Positions 20,618-29,625 of a stretch of DNA of 33,728 nt are shown here, piece by piece. The position numbers and the translations under genes were made by a program. The notes under the pieces were generated by a model. That model was not told where the DNA came from. It was given only the letters and a program-made list of their open reading frames with translations, and did no database searches. Within the stretch, counting starts at the first letter, position 1, and the number at the start of each line of letters is the position of its first letter. This DNA comes from Nemertoderma westbladi (taxonomy: Eukaryota; Xenacoelomorpha; Nemertodermatida; Nemertodermatidae): positions 1 to 33,728 of the forward strand of contig JAUCBJ010002066.1 of NCBI GenBank assembly GCA_032718475.1. The letters are read 5' to 3'.

Positions 20618-20640
20618 TGGAGTCAGATATGAGGCCCATC

Positions 20641-21385
20641 ACCCATATCTACTCTGGCGCACATGACCCACCATTGGCTGTTGCAGCTCATCTGCTGGGT
20701 CATGCCCTGTACCCTTGCTGCCAGGTGCAGGTCGCAGTGAAGTGCTCTCAGAGTGGACATGAGAACACTCTACTCCTGACCAGCCATTGGTAGATCACCA
20801 TCTGCCTGGTCAGGCCATATACCCCTGCAGCCAAGTATATGGGTCCTTAATCCAGGACCAAGGGCGTCCTTATACCAGAACGAAGGGGGTCCTAGTTACA
20901 GGACCAGATTTGCCCTAGTAAGAGGGTCTATGCAGCTACAGGTGGCACCTCCTTTATGCTGCATGGAGGTGGCAAGTTTTCTTGATCAATGACCTAGAAT
21001 ACCTGACCTGGTTTACTTGATAGATCGCTGTGCAATATCGAGTCTAGTAAGGGAGATATGGAAATTACCTTGAGCAGATGATTGGGTAGAATGCTGATTA
21101 ATGGCCTTATTAAATAATAAACCTAAGTCAGACTGAGGATTAAAACTGGAACTATTAATGTCATGCATGAGTATTGCGGCCTAAACAGGTATAAACAATC
21201 TAATGGTAAGATTTGTAATGACTTATATATGGGAATTAGAATAAAATAGAGTTATCGAAGAATATATAAAGGGAAAATATAGCGTAGCTTATAGAATAGC
21301 CCGGATGTTTGTCACAGGATCCCGACCGGGTTAGATTTTGTACGCGTCGCCTGACTGCTGGTCTGCTGGGCTAGTGTTCTTTTGG
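20641..21385. other. Probable LINE 5' leader, then unassigned DNA
   Basis: 20641-21000 is GC-richer and continuous in style with LINE copy C, with repeated short phrases such as CTGGTCAGGCC and AGGACCA...GGG; it is probably the untranslated 5' region. From 21000 to 21385 nothing is recognised. Confidence 0.4.
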
Positions 21386-21451
21386 CTGAAAGCTGTTCGG
21401 TAAAATAACAGAGTTTTGTGTTCCTCACTGTTCCAAATGATAATAGCACAG
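21386..21451 (+). repeat. Direct repeat copy 1 (about 65 bp), paired with 26721-26786
   Basis: Shares AAATAACAGAGTTTTGTG, TTCCTC and AAATGATAATAGCACAGA in the same order with 26718-26786. The second copy has a 6-bp insertion and a few changes. The matches start near AAGCTGTTCGG and stop sharply after CACAGA. The pair brackets the copia fragment and the unknown minus-strand gene. Confidence 0.75.
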
Positions 21452-21953
21452 AATTAGTATGTAATTGATATCACAATACAGAATGACAGCAGTAAATCAG
21501 TAACATATATTGGTTGGCAACGGTCGAAAACTATGACCGGTCTGCAACTCTGTGATTAATGAACTGACTGGTAAATCTTCCGATAATCTCGTATCCCCAA
21601 CTATATTGGTAAAATGCCACTGGTCCCATTTTAGGGTGGATAGTGCAAGGGAATTGAATCTGCTTACACTCCCCCCCCATGCTATCTTCCCGGTGAGAAG
21701 ATAGCATCAACCTCAAGTGCGCTTCAATTCCGCTGGAACCCAATCTAATATCGGGTGTGGGGTGGAGTTCTTTTCTCGGGGTCGGCTTACCAGACCCCCC
21801 CCTCCCCCCCCCCCTGGGTATGTTATTACTACCCCTCCTTGGTGCAATCGCGAGCTATGTTGCACCAAGGTATCTGGTGTCTCTGTTTGAGACAATTGTG
21901 CTCTCTCTTCACACAATTTTCTACAACCTCACTCTAATCTTCCTCACGGACCC
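21452..21953. other. Unassigned DNA with hairpin and C-rich tracts
   Basis: No gene recognised. Contains a perfect 11-bp stem-loop at 21679-21707 (listed separately) and interrupted C runs at 21671-21678 and 21796-21814. Confidence 0.5.
21679..21707. repeat. Perfect 11-bp stem-loop ATGCTATCTTC / GAAGATAGCAT
   Basis: Exact reverse complements with a 7-nt loop (CCGGTGA), directly after a run of C. Could be a terminal or transcript structure of a mobile element, but no element boundary is proven. Confidence 0.75.
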
Positions 21954-23252
21954 ATGGACCATGGTTCCAAAGTGCCTAAAGCTCGTTTAGTTGTACGTGG
22001 ATTCGAGGACACTGAAGAAGTGAATGGGTACGCACCGACAGCGACAAAATTGAGTTTAAGATTAGCGTTAGCGCATGGTTCAGAAAATAACTGGAATTCA
22101 AAGATTATTGATATAAAAACTGCGTTTTTGCAAGGGAATCCAACTAAACGAGATATTTATCTCAAGCCACCACCTGAAGCTCTTTGCGAACAAGGAATGT
22201 TATGGAAACTAAAGAAGGCTGTTTATGGGCTAACAGAAGCATCAAAGAATTGGTATGAACGTCTGAAGTTTGTTTTCGAATACTGTGGTGGGGTATTGCT
22301 AAAATGTGATCATGCTATTTTTAGATTTAATGATTAAAATGGAGATGTCATTGATATTGCTGTTGTACATGTTGATGATATTCTTATAGTTGGACAAGAT
22401 TCACATTTGAATAATATTGTTTCAAAATTATCGAAGTTACTTCACATAGGTAAGATTGAAGACATTAGTGAAAGTTGGTCTGTATTTTTGGGAATACAGA
22501 TTCGTAAAAGAGGTCGAAATTATGAGATTACGCAAGCTGAATATGCTGAAAAGATAGATTTAATAGACGTCAATGACGTCGTTGCTAAAGGAGAAGAGTC
22601 TAGTGCAGCACGTCGAGCCATTGGACAGCTTCTATGGTTAAGTGTGATTACTCAGCCCGAAATGTCATTCGCTGTTTCACAATTAGCCACATGCATCAAT
22701 CATTGTACTACTTCTCATTTATATGAGCTGAACAAAATGATCAAGACAGTAAAGAAAGAGCCAATAACTTTGAAATATTCATCTGTTCAAGATTATCTAG
22801 TTATATATTCAGATGCTTCATTTAGTTATGTTGGTAGTGTTGGAGGCTACTTTATTATATGGGGAAATTCTTTGATTGCATGGAAAAGCTAGAAGTTGAG
22901 AAGGACTGCAAGAAGTGCCGAAGCTGCGGAATGTTTGGCTATGGCAGAAGCAGTTGATCTTGGCATATATATTAAGGAAATGGTACAAGAAATGACTGGT
23001 CGAACTCTCAAAATACACCAATACAAATCCACCACCAAATACAAATATAACAAATCTTTGTATTCCTGTATTACAAATGATTCTCCTCCAACAGAAAAGC
23101 GCTTGCAACTTGACCTTGCATTCGAAGTATTACGAGAGCCAGATGGTGAAGTTCATTGGGTTCCGTCCATTGAGATGTGGGCTGATGGTCTAACGAAAGA
23201 AAAGAGGAGGAATGTGATTATTAAGTTTATGACTCACTTATTATCATTGTAG
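21954..23252 (+). pseudogene. Ty1/copia pol fragment: reverse transcriptase and RNase H
   Basis: One continuous plus-strand frame with two stops (TAA at 22335-22337 and TAG at 22890-22892), otherwise about 430 codons. Visible: VPKARLVVRGFEDTEEV (fingers), IIDIKTAFLQGN (motif A), LWKLKKAVYGLTEASKNWYE (motif B), VVHVDDILIVG (motif C; HVDD in place of the usual YVDD), then RNase H with YLVIYSDASFSY, SLIAWKS, stop, KLRR-TARSAEAAE, and the end EVHWVPSIEMWADGLTKEKR. This is the standard RVT_2 plus RNase HI tail of copia elements. Gag, protease, integrase and the RT N-terminus are missing, and no flanking LTR is recognised. An intact frame with only two stops suggests a fairly young copy. Confidence 0.92.
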
Positions 23253-23930
23253 GCCTACCGGTACTGCTGTACTGTGCTGTTTAGTATCTAGTCGTTGGTG
23301 TTGGATGGCCTTGGTTTTGGGTTTGTACTTTGGACTATGCTGTACCAGTATTGCTATCCTATGTTGATTGACTGACTCACCTATTATCATTAACTATATT
23401 TTATTTCACAATGATTATTATTATTACAATATGACGTTATATAAATGTAAACAGTCCCTTACTCTCTCTCTCACGGACCTCGTTGTCCCTTATTCTCTCT
23501 CCGGTCCCTTGGGACTCTTCCTCTCTCACTGCTCACTCCCCACACTTGAATTGCACTCTTCTCACTTCTACGCATGTCAACACCTCCTCTCTATACCTCC
23601 CCCTGTTCTCCTATACTCAACCGATGTTTGTTTGGTTCTCCGTCCCCTCCTGTCGTGCTCCCACATTTTCGTCAGTGCTTGATCAGGCACTTGAGAAATG
23701 GGATCCGTCTATTGTCTCATCCTCCTATCGTTGTCAAGTGGTCCCCAATCCCAGTAGCTAATTGGAAAAGGTTATATATGACTATAGTACTTACATCGAT
23801 TATATATTTATATTGATTAATTATTTACATATGTACATACTCATTGGACTTAATTATTTGCACTTAGGAGTTCGTATTTTACTCTACATGTGGTGCCTTC
23901 CAGGCACACCCACATCTCCGTCCCTGAGTT
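23253..23930. other. Spacer; minus strand purine-rich
   Basis: No gene supported. 23450-23660 is pyrimidine-rich on the plus strand (CTCTCTCTCTCACGG and CTCTCC blocks), so ORFs there are compositional. An imperfect palindrome (ATGTGGTGCCTTCCAGGCAC plus ACCCACAT) lies at about 23887-23914, just downstream of the stop of the unknown minus-strand gene. Confidence 0.45.
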
Positions 23931-25014
23931 CTAGTTCACTCCCCCTGTCTTCGGGAAGCATCTTAGTTCTTTGCCCCTGTCATCGTCTTGCCTGGGCCGC
24001 TTCCTTCCCTCCAGCTTCTCCTCTCTGAGACTTCTCATTCTTGCCGTTACTGTCTTGCTAAGCCCCATCGTCAGTTCTTTGGGTGCTGGTGTTATCAACT
24101 CCCGGTAATGCTTTGCAGGTGGTCCCTCCGAGTGTCCCTCCTGCTTCCCCCTGGTAGCGTCCCACAGGATCATTTTCCTCGCCCTCTGCACGTTCTCCGC
24201 CAGAAAGTCCCTAAACTCGACCCTGTTCTCTGGCGTCCATCTATCCAAATATCTCTGAGTGTTGATGACTCCTTGAAACGATGCCGCTGTCGCTACCTCC
24301 TGGTATGTGAATGGCCCTGGTATGGGCATCACTTGCAATACCGATGTCGACTGTTTTGGTGATCCCTCCGTCCATCCCAGTTCCTCCCCCAGAAACTCGC
24401 CTGAGCTCCCTGATCCCCACCTTAGCTCGTCCAAGACCTGGGCTTCGAACTCATACTCCCATCCCCTTATATTCGCCTCTCTCGCGTCTGCCTCCCTCCT
24501 TTCTCGCCTGGCAATCTCCTCCAACCTCTTCTCCTCGATTATATCCGCTTCCAGTTTCTCCCACCTCTTGTATGGTGTGTCCACCTCTCTGTCTACTAGG
24601 TGCCGGTTATTGTAGTTAACCAACTCGCCCTTCAGCCCCGGGTGGTCTACCAGACCTTCGAAGGCCACCTTAAAGGCTCTCCTGTAGTTTAGAGGTGCTC
24701 CTGATAGCAGAAACGCCGTTGGCTCTCTTCCGATAACCACAGCCATGAATAGGTTTAATAAACCCATCATTATCCAATCCTCCTGTAAGATATATCTCTA
24801 CTGATATATCTTTATCGCTCCCCTTCGGAACTGATATACCTCCTGTTTCCCTGGCCTCACTCCACATTTCAGTGAGTTTGCCAGTTCCGCTCCGTACTCG
24901 TCCCGGAACTTACCCCAGTCCATCGGCTTATGGCAGACAAGACCCATAAGTTGGCCCATCGCCACTGCTCCACAATATCCTGTGTTCTCTACCACCCCCA
25001 AAGTGCCAATTCTC
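23931..25014 (-). CDS. Unrecognised gene, exon 2 (one in-frame stop), coiled-coil protein
   Basis: The frame on the minus strand runs from the putative acceptor CTAAG (25015-25019) to the stop at 23931-23933, about 360 codons, with one TAG at 24798-24800. Seen in order: NTGYCGAVAMGQLMGL near the start, PMDWGKFRDEYGAELANSLK, (stop), LNLFMAVVIGREPTAFLLSG, YRRAFKVAFEGLVDHPGL, a charged helix likely to form a coiled coil (KLEADIIEEKRLEEIARRER then READAREANIRGWEYEFE), a Gly/Glu/Ser-rich linker, and a basic tail with a possible nuclear-localisation stretch (KLEGRKRPRQDD). No known family is recognised. The Cys-Gly-Ala segment loosely recalls the catalytic-Cys helix of small cysteine proteases, but no His or Asp partner can be placed, so no function is claimed. 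GC content is much higher than in the flanks, as expected for coding DNA or a captured element gene. Confidence 0.5.
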
Positions 25015-25948
25015 CTTAGTCTTATTTTATTTTTCTATGTTCCCCCCTGTCTGTACTATTATCGTAACTACCTTCCTACTTCCTTACGTGGCGCCCTCAA
25101 TGCTCACAACTTCTATGGTACGATGTACCCTACTACTATTACTACGGTATGTATACATACCCTTTACTTCCTTTCACTATGTGTCACTCTCGGTGCCCAT
25201 AACTTCTAACTTCTATGGTACTATGTACCCTACTACTGCTACTATGGTATACCTATATACCATACCCTCTACTCTCTTACTAGGTGGCGCTCTCGGTGCC
25301 CACAACTTCTAACTCCTATGGTACTATGTACCCTACTACTACTTCTATGGTATACCTATATACCATACCCTCTACTCTCTTACTATGTGGCGCTCTCGGT
25401 GCCCACAACCTCTAACTCCTACGGTACTATATACCCTACTACTTCTATGGTATACCTACATACCATATTCTCTACACTCTTACTACGTGGCGCTCTCGGT
25501 GCCCACAACTTCTAACTCCTACGGTACTATGTACCCTACTACTACTTCTATGGTATACCTATATACCATACCCTCTACTCTCTTACTACGTGGAGCTCTC
25601 AGTGCCCACAACCTCTAACTCCTACGGAACTATGTACCCTACTATTTCTATGGTATACCTACATACCATACTCTCTACTCTCTTAATACGTGGCGCTCTC
25701 GGTGCCCACAACTTCTACGGTACTATGTACCCTACTTAGTACTAGTACTACCTACTACTATTACTGTCTACTATGTTACTACTTATTTTATTATTTGTTT
25801 GTTTTATTTTATTTTATATTTTTTATGTGTGGGAAGGGCGTCACGCCCTCATTCCCACCCCCCTCAGTCCAATATATTGGACAACTAAACTTTAAGGGCG
25901 ATTCTTCTGGCAGGCACTCTCCCACTGCCCCCCTGTAGGTCCTCTTAC
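25015..25948 (-). other. Putative intron (934 nt) of the unrecognised gene
   Basis: Donor GTAAGAG at 25942-25948 follows CGA-AG, and acceptor CTAAG precedes G-AGA-ATT. Joining them makes a phase-2/phase-2 junction (AG plus G) that keeps both long frames open. The intron is almost entirely the 100-bp minisatellite, and its gene strand has poor coding potential. Inference from sequence only; no transcript evidence. Confidence 0.5.
25062..25750. repeat. Minisatellite of about 100 bp, about 6.5 copies
   Basis: Each unit has GGCGCTCTCGGTGCCCACAA, TATGGTACTATGTACCCTAC and the near-palindrome TGGTATACCTATATACCATA. The GGCGC (or variant) anchors are at about 25090, 25193, 25286, 25389, 25489, 25592 and 25692, so the period is mostly 100-103 bp. 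ORFs on the plus strand here are repeat artefacts (VALSVPTTSN-type peptides). Confidence 0.92.
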
Positions 25949-26720
25949 CTTCGCCCCACTCTCCTTGTCAATTCCAACTCTCTTGGAATTGATCTTCTCT
26001 CCTCCTCCACCCTAAAATCGGGTCTTTCGGTCACCTTCTTGATTTCCTCATGGTCCCCTGGCAGCAAAATGCCACCCTTCATCTTGTCGTCAAATGGCGG
26101 TAGAATGAAAAGAAATCAACAGAATAGGTAAAGGAGAATAGAAAATAGTAATCCTATCCCTTTCCACCCTGTCTTCTTATTTGACCTCCCCCTTTTTGGT
26201 ATGCCTCTCAACCGGACCGGCGTCTCCTCCGGACACTCCTCCGGACATCTCGCCGTCCACTCTTCTCCATCCTCATACCGATACTTGCCAGGAACATCTA
26301 TGCTCCACCCCATCGCCTCTAGGTCTTCTGCGTCGAACCCATTCTCCTCCACCCACTCTCTTGCTGTGGCTTCCCCTCCTAACGCATTGCGTCGAACCCA
26401 TTTTCCTCCACCCACTCTCTTGCTGTGGCTTCCCCTCCTAACTCATCTATCGGCAGTATTTCTCTGGAACTATCCTCTATCCTTTCACCACGCCCCACTA
26501 TGCGTGGTTCCGGATCCATACTTATCTCCGACTCCTGGTATCCTCTCCTGGGCTGCCTTTTATATGGGACCTCCCCATTGCCCATCCCTGGTTTCTTCTC
26601 TATGTCCTCAACAGTGCCTGACAGCATGCACCCTGATGTCTCAGACACACCAAACGGTGTCTCATCGCCAGTGAGCATCCATCCAAATGGCGTGAGAATG
26701 GCCATCGGGTCTCGGGCAAG
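25949..26720 (-). CDS. Unrecognised gene, exon 1 (frame broken by a 59-bp duplication), membrane segment
   Basis: On the minus strand, after a polypyrimidine-AG (TTATTTTCCCGAACAG, ending at 26721), the frame reads ARDPMAILTPFGWMLTGDET (first ATG at 26703-26705), then an acidic/charged region with DPEPRIVGRGERIEDSS and GGEATAREWVEENGFDAED, then EAMGWSIDVPGKYRYEDGEE, CPEECPEETPVRLRG and a basic stretch KRGRSNKK. It then enters a hydrophobic run GIGLLFSILLYLFC, TGA at 26116-26118, FLFILPPFDDK, which together would form one membrane-spanning helix, followed by an Arg/Glu-rich tail up to the donor at 25948. A 59-bp tandem duplication (26330-26447) shifts the frame. FGWMLTG weakly resembles the FGW-x-L-x-G motif that follows the protease in BEL/Pao elements, so a retroelement origin is possible. 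No function is assigned. Confidence 0.45.
26330..26447. repeat. 59-bp tandem duplication in the unrecognised gene
   Basis: The segment starting GCGTCGAACCCATT and ending CCCCTCCTAAC is present twice, at 26330-26388 and 26389-26447, with about 3 differences. Being 59 bp it shifts the minus-strand frame; the peptide GGEATAREWVEENGFDA is therefore encoded twice, in different frames. Confidence 0.93.
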
Positions 26721-26786
26721 CTGTTCGGGAAAATAACAGAGTTTTGTGTTCCTCGATGTTAATGTTGCAAATGATAATAGCACAGA
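26718..26786 (+). repeat. Direct repeat copy 2, paired with 21386-21451
   Basis: Same orientation as copy 1. It ends exactly where the LINE on the minus strand is cut off (26787). On the minus strand its inner edge is the candidate acceptor TTTTCCCGAACAG of the unknown gene. Confidence 0.75.
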
Positions 26787-28720
26787 GAGCCTTGGTCTAG
26801 AGCCTGGCGAATTTTTTCTATTACAGTAAGTAAAGCATGAGTGGTTGATGTTTTAGCGCAGAACCCAAATTGAGCTTTACTTAGAATGTTATATTTAGAT
26901 AAGTATGATAACAATTAAGAATTTATTATTATTTCATATATTTTAGATATTACTGGGAGTAGAGAGATGGGCCTGTAGTTATTAGAATCACTCGGTTCTC
27001 CGCCTCTGTATAAGGGAATGACTTTAGCAATTTTGAGAGAATTAGTAAAGAAACCCCGAGTGATGGATAGGTTAATAAGATTGCTTAGATGTATAGATAT
27101 GGCTTCAGCAACAGTTTTCAGGAGTTTAGTTGGAAAAGGGTCGTTAGTAGAAGAGGTAGGGTTTAGATTTAGTAGATGATACTGGACTTCTACTGGGGAA
27201 ATTTCTACCAGCGAGAAGGAGTTGGGGCGAGTATTATGAATGTAGTGTGTTGGTGATCGCCTGGATTGTGGGATTACAGATGCTAATTTTGGACCAATGG
27301 ATGCGAAGAGCCTATTTAACGACGTAGCTATTTGAGATTGGTCTGTAATGGACTCGGTAGCGTCTCCAATACAAATAAACAATTTCTTAAGTGCATTGTG
27401 CTTTCTCGTCCTATTTAGCGCTGTATTAATCCATAAGCCGTGTTTTTCGAGGGTTTTTAGCATTTGTCTGAAACTGAGTTGAGTAGTATGATTGTTGCAC
27501 TGCATGCATACTGCGCTACTGACGTTAATTAATTTCTATATTGAGATAATTTTATTTTATTTTGCTCACTTGGTTTATTTATGTAAATTCGGTATAGTCT
27601 ATTTTTATATTTTGTGCATATTAATAAGTTTGTGGTCATCCAAGGCTTAAGAGGAATTTTTCGGGGTGGGACAGATTTTTGGGTTATATGATTCGAACAA
27701 ATGCGGTTAAGTCATAATAAAAAACATCAAATTTTTCATTGTTTGTGATTGTGGGCCCATTATATGTCCATGAGCTTGGAAAGTTAATTTCCTTAAAAAA
27801 GTTAGTCTGGTTATATTTAGAATAGTCATAGACCAATTTTTCTTTGGGTTTATTAAAAAAGCAGGAGGTATTTTGAAAGATTGCAAACGTTGGGTAGTGG
27901 TCACTTGAGCCAAGTAAGAGTTCAAATACACCAGATGATGAAAAATATGTTGTAATATTGGTAATAACATAGTCTATTAGGGATTTAAACCAAGGAATCA
28001 CATGGGTAGGTTTATTAATCAGTTGGATGAAACCGTACGAGTTAAGTGTGTTATTATATTGAGTAGCTTTAGGGGAATTTTTCAACAGGTCGATATTTAT
28101 ATCGCCCGCTATTTACCACATCATACTTAAGGTTGGTTAATTTAGCCAGGGTGGCGTGTCCAGGAGAGCGATAAAGGAGTCTAAAAACATCAGGGCGATA
28201 AATAGAACTGATAAGTAAGGGTTTGGAGTGTTGGCGGGAGATTTGGATCCAAGAATTTTCAATACCTTCAATGCGTAAGTCAGTCCTTTCAGATACATTT
28301 AGAGCTTTATTTACGTAGATAGCAGTTCTATTATCCAAGAATGGGTCTCGATAGCCTAGAGAGTATAAGTGTAGAATGTCAGTTAAGTCGCCGTCACTAA
28401 TAAACGTTTCTGAGAAAGTAAGAATATCAAACTTAGATGAGATATTGAGTAGAAAGTCAGTTATAGCAGGTAGGTTAGTGGAGAGACTAGGACAATTTAA
28501 GTTAAAAATAGATACGGTCTTAGGGTTAATAGACGTTGGGCTCAAATATATCGGCATCATCATTGTCAACAGAAGAAAATGGAAATAAGTCAGAGTATCT
28601 GTAGTAACAGAACATGATATTCTGCCATATAATGGATTCCTTCACCTCACGGATACTTAAAAATAATGTTCCACAGGGAACATGGTATAGATTTGCACAG
28701 TTATCACATTTAAAAACTCC
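26787..28720 (-). pseudogene. LINE (CR1/L2-like): PHD-like leader, APE endonuclease, linker, RT fingers; cut in the RT
   Basis: Minus strand, several frames. From 5': a C-x2-C-x4-YH-x2-C finger (CDNCANLYHVPCG, about 28690) of PHD type; then SIFNLNCPSLSTNLPAITDF, FDILTFSETFISDGD, NRTAIYVNKALNVSERTDL, NSWIQISRQHSKPLLISSIY; after a 1-nt shift at about 28095 GDINIDLLKNSP, FIQLINKPTHV, SLIDYVITN and LLLGSSDHYPTFAI (GD, D and SDH endonuclease motifs); linker PLKPWMTTNLL; KKLFICIGDATESITDQ; PVEVQYHLLNLNPTSSTNDP; AKVIPLYRGGEPSDSNNYRP with ISLLPVISKIYE; and KAQFGFCAKTSTTHALLTVI up to ALDQGSL, where it ends abruptly at 26787. The RT catalytic motifs A-C are missing. The same family as the relic at 9640-10930 is likely. 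Confidence 0.85.
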
Positions 28721-28806
28721 ATCATTAGTGTCGAATTTTCAGTAAAAAAAGAACAGTTGTGGAAGGATAGGGAGGCACACTTTTTGGGTTTGAAATAAGC
28801 CTATAT

Positions 28807-29105
28807 TAAGGTACCACCTTGGTGTAGTGGTTGCATTGAATTCACATCTTCTGTAGGTCGTGGGTTCGATCCTCACATGGACCAGGGCAGTTTTCGTTTC
28901 AGCACGAATGCTTTAAAGGGACCAGCCAGGGCGCATCTCTGCATCCTCTCTTGCATCCTTAAGTGGTAGCTAAATGAGTACTGGAGTTTCCTCTGGAGAG
29001 TAAAGTTCTGGGGGGACCGACCGCACTGGAAATAAGTCGTCAGACTTTGTGCGTAATACCTGGCCTACCGGCTGAAGAAAATTTACTTTTTTTTACTTTT
29101 ATATG
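28807..29105 (+). mobile_element. tRNA-derived SINE
   Basis: The head has a pol III A box (TGGTGTAGTGG, 28820-28830) and a B box within a perfect tRNA T-arm: stem GTGGG (28860-28864), loop TTCGATC, stem CTCAC (28872-28876). A-to-B spacing is tRNA-like. The A-box region and a possible CAC anticodon resemble tRNA-Val, but the acceptor stem is degenerate, so this is not a functional tRNA gene. A tRNA-unrelated body of about 200 bp follows and ends near a T-rich tail (AAATTTACTTTTTTTTACTT). Transcription would be by RNA polymerase III and mobility would depend on a LINE; the partner LINE is unknown. Confidence 0.8.
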
Positions 29106-29621
29106 CCATAAGAAAGGGAAGGATGGGGGTGGGGGTGGGGGGGGGGGGGGGTAATGAGAGAAAAATGAAGGTGAAATGTAATGAACGATGATGAATTCAA
29201 AATTATATTAATATAGAATATTAGCCAGAAAGAATAAAGCAACTCAACACCCACCACCATAAGTGTATTCAGCACTCTTCTTTCATTATTAAGAAAAGTA
29301 AAGGATTAGAGATTACATATTATAATATAATATAATGTAACATATACCAGTATGTGTGTGTACATATATGGTGTGAAATGTTTTCAATAAATTCAGTAAA
29401 TTCATAGCGAGGGCCATTTTTACAGACAAGTTGTGTGAACGATGAAGTTGTTTAATTATTAATCATTCCTTAACGAGGTCGTTCAATACAGCATATTGGT
29501 TCGCGTTTTCTATCGTCGTTACAGCTCCTGTTGCCTTGTATTGTATGTGTATCTTAAGGCATCATATATATATGTTGCAGTCATTAAGGATAATCAAGGA
29601 AATAAACTTAATTCCTAGCCA
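29106..29621. other. Spacer with a long G tract
   Basis: No gene recognised. G-rich tract at 29124-29151 (GGGGGT repeats then about 16 G), then AT-rich DNA up to the TTAA of the next element. Confidence 0.5.
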
Positions 29622-29625
29622 TTAA
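29622..29625. repeat. TTAA target site, left end of element copy 2
   Basis: TTAA directly before CCCTATTAGTACCGG, as at 16193-16196. Confidence 0.85.

Larger units (their letters stand above)
15704..20640 (-). mobile_element. LINE copy C (RTE-like): nearly full-length, split by a TTAA insertion
   Basis: One element on the minus strand made of 17748-20640 (5' part) and 15704-16196 (3' part), separated by the 1551-bp element at 16197-17747. In gene order: short leader, APE-like endonuclease, linker, reverse transcriptase, C-terminal domain, and 3' end with a CTACTACTAG (TAG)n tail at about 15704-15720. GC content is clearly higher than in the flanks. The endonuclease type, the YLGSWI thumb motif and the microsatellite tail suggest the RTE group; this is an inference. 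At least two 1-nt frameshifts and one in-frame stop in the leader prevent expression as one protein. The 5' limit is uncertain and could extend to about 21000, since 20640-21000 is similar in base composition. Confidence 0.85.

Noticed and set aside
24982-25001. Start of the unknown protein at 25001
   Set aside because: The codon there is TTG on the minus strand; the frame extends upstream to a plausible splice acceptor.
25037-25618. Series of 65-91-codon plus-strand ORFs with VALSVPTTSN-like peptides
   Set aside because: Translation of the 100-bp minisatellite.
26201-26736. Plus-strand ORFs of 86-157 codons, Ser/Pro-rich
   Set aside because: Antisense of the unknown minus-strand exon; composition reflects the complementary strand.
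28811-28885. Functional tRNA-Val gene
   Set aside because: The acceptor and anticodon stems do not pair; only the D region and T-arm are tRNA-like, and a SINE body follows.
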